DNA from: Herbiconiux sp. VKM Ac-1786
GTDB lineage: Bacteria > Actinomycetota > Actinomycetes > Actinomycetales > Microbacteriaceae
DNA length: 64,000 nt
Direction of reading: 5' to 3'
NCBI RefSeq assembly: GCF_015350805.1
Contig: NZ_JADKSG010000001.1
Location: forward strand, 1,970,513 to 2,034,512
Below the pieces are notes generated by a model that saw only the letters and a list, made by a program, of their open reading frames with translations, was not told the origin of the DNA and did no database searches. The translations under genes were made by a program, and so were the position numbers. Below, one piece after another: positions 59,761-64,000 of this stretch. The first letter of the stretch is position 1, and every line of letters starts with the position of its first letter.

Positions 59761-60149
59761 GTGTCCACCGATCTCATCTACTTCTCGAGCGTCTCGGGCA
59801 ACACCCGCCGGTTCGTCGAGGGGCTGGGGCGTCCCGCCTCCCGCATCCCCCTCTACGCCCGCGAAGAGCGACTGAAGGCCACGGAGCCGTACGTGCTCGT
59901 GCTCCCCACCTACGGAGGTGGGGAGACGGGCGGTGCCGTTCCCAAGCAGGTCATCCAGTTCCTCAACGACGAGGAGAACAGAGGCCTGATCCGCGGCGTC
60001 ATCGCCGCCGGCAACACCAACTTCGGCGAGGCCTACTGCCTTGCGGGCGACATCGTCGCGCGCAAGTGCAAGGTCCCGCTCCTCTATCGATTCGAAGTAT
60101 TCGGAACACCGGATGACCGTGAGGCCGTCCAGATTGGATTGGACAGACT

Positions 60150-60165
<16 letters not shown>
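59761..60165 (+). CDS. nrdI: Flavodoxin-like NrdI protein
   Basis: The 134-residue flavoprotein has the FMN phosphate loop [34 protein letters not shown] and [11 protein letters not shown]. NrdI supplies superoxide-derived oxidant to assemble the dimanganese-tyrosyl radical cofactor of NrdF. The GTG start lies just after the 18-bp triplicate; the ribosome-binding site (GCAGGTCGC) is weak. Its end overlaps nrdE by 16 bases. Confidence 0.93.
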
Positions 60166-63312
<3,147 letters not shown>

Positions 63313-63337
63313 CCCACCCCCCCCGCCCTCGACGATC

Positions 63338-63363
63338 GGGCCCTCCCCTCCGGGGGAGGGCCC
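63338..63363 (+). terminator. Terminator of nrdHIEF
   Basis: GGGCCCTCCCC and GGGGAGGGCCC pair perfectly over 11 bases with loop TCCG and are followed by TT. Confidence 0.8.
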
Positions 63364-63405
63364 TTCGCGTTCGGCGGGGCGGGCCGTCGGCTAGCGTGGG
63401 AGGGT

Positions 63406-64000
63406 ATGGCTGCACCGTCCGAGACCGTCGCGGCGCGGCTGGAGTGGCCCGACTTCGCGCGCGGGGCGAGCATCGTGATGGTGGTGCTGCTGCACCTGTT
63501 CCTGCTGCACTACATCTACTTCTTCTACGGGTTCCCCGGGTCCGACGTCGTCAACGCCGTCGTCGACGCGACCCTGCCGCTGCGCATGCCGCTGTTCTTC
63601 CTCGTCTCGGGCTACCTCGCCTCGCGGGCGATCCGGCGGCCGTGGCGGGCGGTGCTGCGGCCCCGGGTGCTGCTGCTGGTCTACCTCTACCTCGTCTGGG
63701 TCGTCGTCAACGCCGTCTTCGACGTGCTGCGCGAGCGATTCGGGCAGGGCGGCGCGGTCGACGTCCCCCGCTTCCTGCTCGACAACCTGCTCTGGCCCCA
63801 GACCACGCTCTGGTACCTCTACGCCCTGCTGCTGTTCTTCGTGGCCGCCCGTCTGACGCGGCGGGTGCCGCTGCCGGCGCTGCTCGCCTTCGCGATCGTG
63901 CTGTCGGTGCTCGGCACGACCTTCCTCGACGGGCTCCCGCAGCACCTCCTGCGCTCCTTCGTGTTCTACCTCCTCGCCGCCCGGGCGCCGCAGCTGATCG
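63406..64000 (+). CDS. Acyltransferase-3 family membrane protein (N-terminal part)
   Basis: About 198 codons are present before the window ends. The start WPDFARGASIVMVVLLHLFLL carries the Arg and His of the acyltransferase-3 (OafA/YrhL) family, and LPLRMPLFFLVSGYLASRAI is its conserved second helix pair. Several further helices follow. Such enzymes transfer acetyl or other acyl groups to wall or surface glycans. GGGAGGG precedes the ATG at 63406, with a -10-like TAGCGT at 63392-63397. The C-terminal part lies outside the window. Confidence 0.85.
   Translation, partial: MAAPSETVAARLEWPDFARGASIVMVVLLHLFLLHYIYFFYGFPGSDVVNAVVDATLPLRMPLFFLVSGYLASRAIRRPWRAVLRPRVLLLVYLYLVWVVVNAVFDVLRERFGQGGAVDVPRFLLDNLLWPQTTLWYLYALLLFFVAARLTRRVPLPALLAFAIVLSVLGTTFLDGLPQHLLRSFVFYLLAARAPQLI

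Overview
The window is one contiguous stretch of high-GC actinobacterial chromosome. Gene content points to the family Microbacteriaceae, probably a plant- or soil-associated member. The evidence is the strong G/C bias at third codon positions, a PhoP-type OmpR regulator, class Ib nrdHIEF, many LacI-controlled sugar ABC importers, and secreted proteins ending in triple CWB2 (cell-wall-binding repeat 2) modules. The species was not identified. No tRNA, rRNA, CRISPR array, transposase or phage gene was recognised.

Layout. 1-1071: end of rplK and rplA with a terminator. 1080-4225: two stand-alone secreted CWB2 proteins flanking a GNAT acetyltransferase. 4270-7661: quinone-oxidoreductase-like MDR enzyme, DUF998 membrane protein, alpha/beta hydrolase, YqaJ-type nuclease. 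7790-10290: PhoPR-like two-component system with a PhoP-box-like repeat and a small acidic protein. 10292-11563: rplJ-rplL with an L10 leader and internal terminator. 11592-16496: LacI regulator and an AglEFG-like alpha-glucoside importer. 16577-18499: ABC exporter. 18672-30239: YtfQRT-YjfF-like furanose importer, two paralogous LacI regulators, and araBDA. 30250-33232: second two-component system divergent from a Pro-rich membrane-anchored protein. 33238-51588: LacI regulator, sugar ABC importer, cytoplasmic GH127 beta-L-arabinofuranosidase, and three very large secreted CWB2-anchored enzymes ((alpha/alpha)6 glycosidase, GH43, metzincin protease). 51619-55666: cystathionine beta-synthase behind a Cys-Cys leader peptide, metB, and an alditol oxidase. 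55767-59127: M1 metallopeptidase, EamA exporter and a divergent MarR regulator. 59168-63363: nrdHIEF behind a DnaA-box cluster and paired NrdR boxes. 63406-end: acyltransferase-3 membrane protein, cut by the window edge.

How it works together. The centre of the window (18.7-51.6 kb) reads as an L-arabinose acquisition island. Wall-attached glycosidases and a protease would attack arabinosylated plant polymers outside the cell. Two ABC systems would import oligosaccharides and furanose sugars. GH127 would release L-arabinose inside, and AraA, AraB and AraD would convert it to xylulose-5-phosphate. LacI-type palindromes lie at the promoters of each unit. The combination of GH127, a large (alpha/alpha)6 glycosidase, GH43 and a metalloprotease suggests hydroxyproline-rich glycoprotein (extensin or arabinogalactan-protein) as substrate; this is inference.

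A second theme is regulation written into very short leaders. At least nine genes have a TANNNT-like -10 hexamer 6-7 bases before the start codon, which predicts leaderless mRNAs. One of these is a ten-codon peptide with two adjacent Cys codons upstream of cystathionine beta-synthase.
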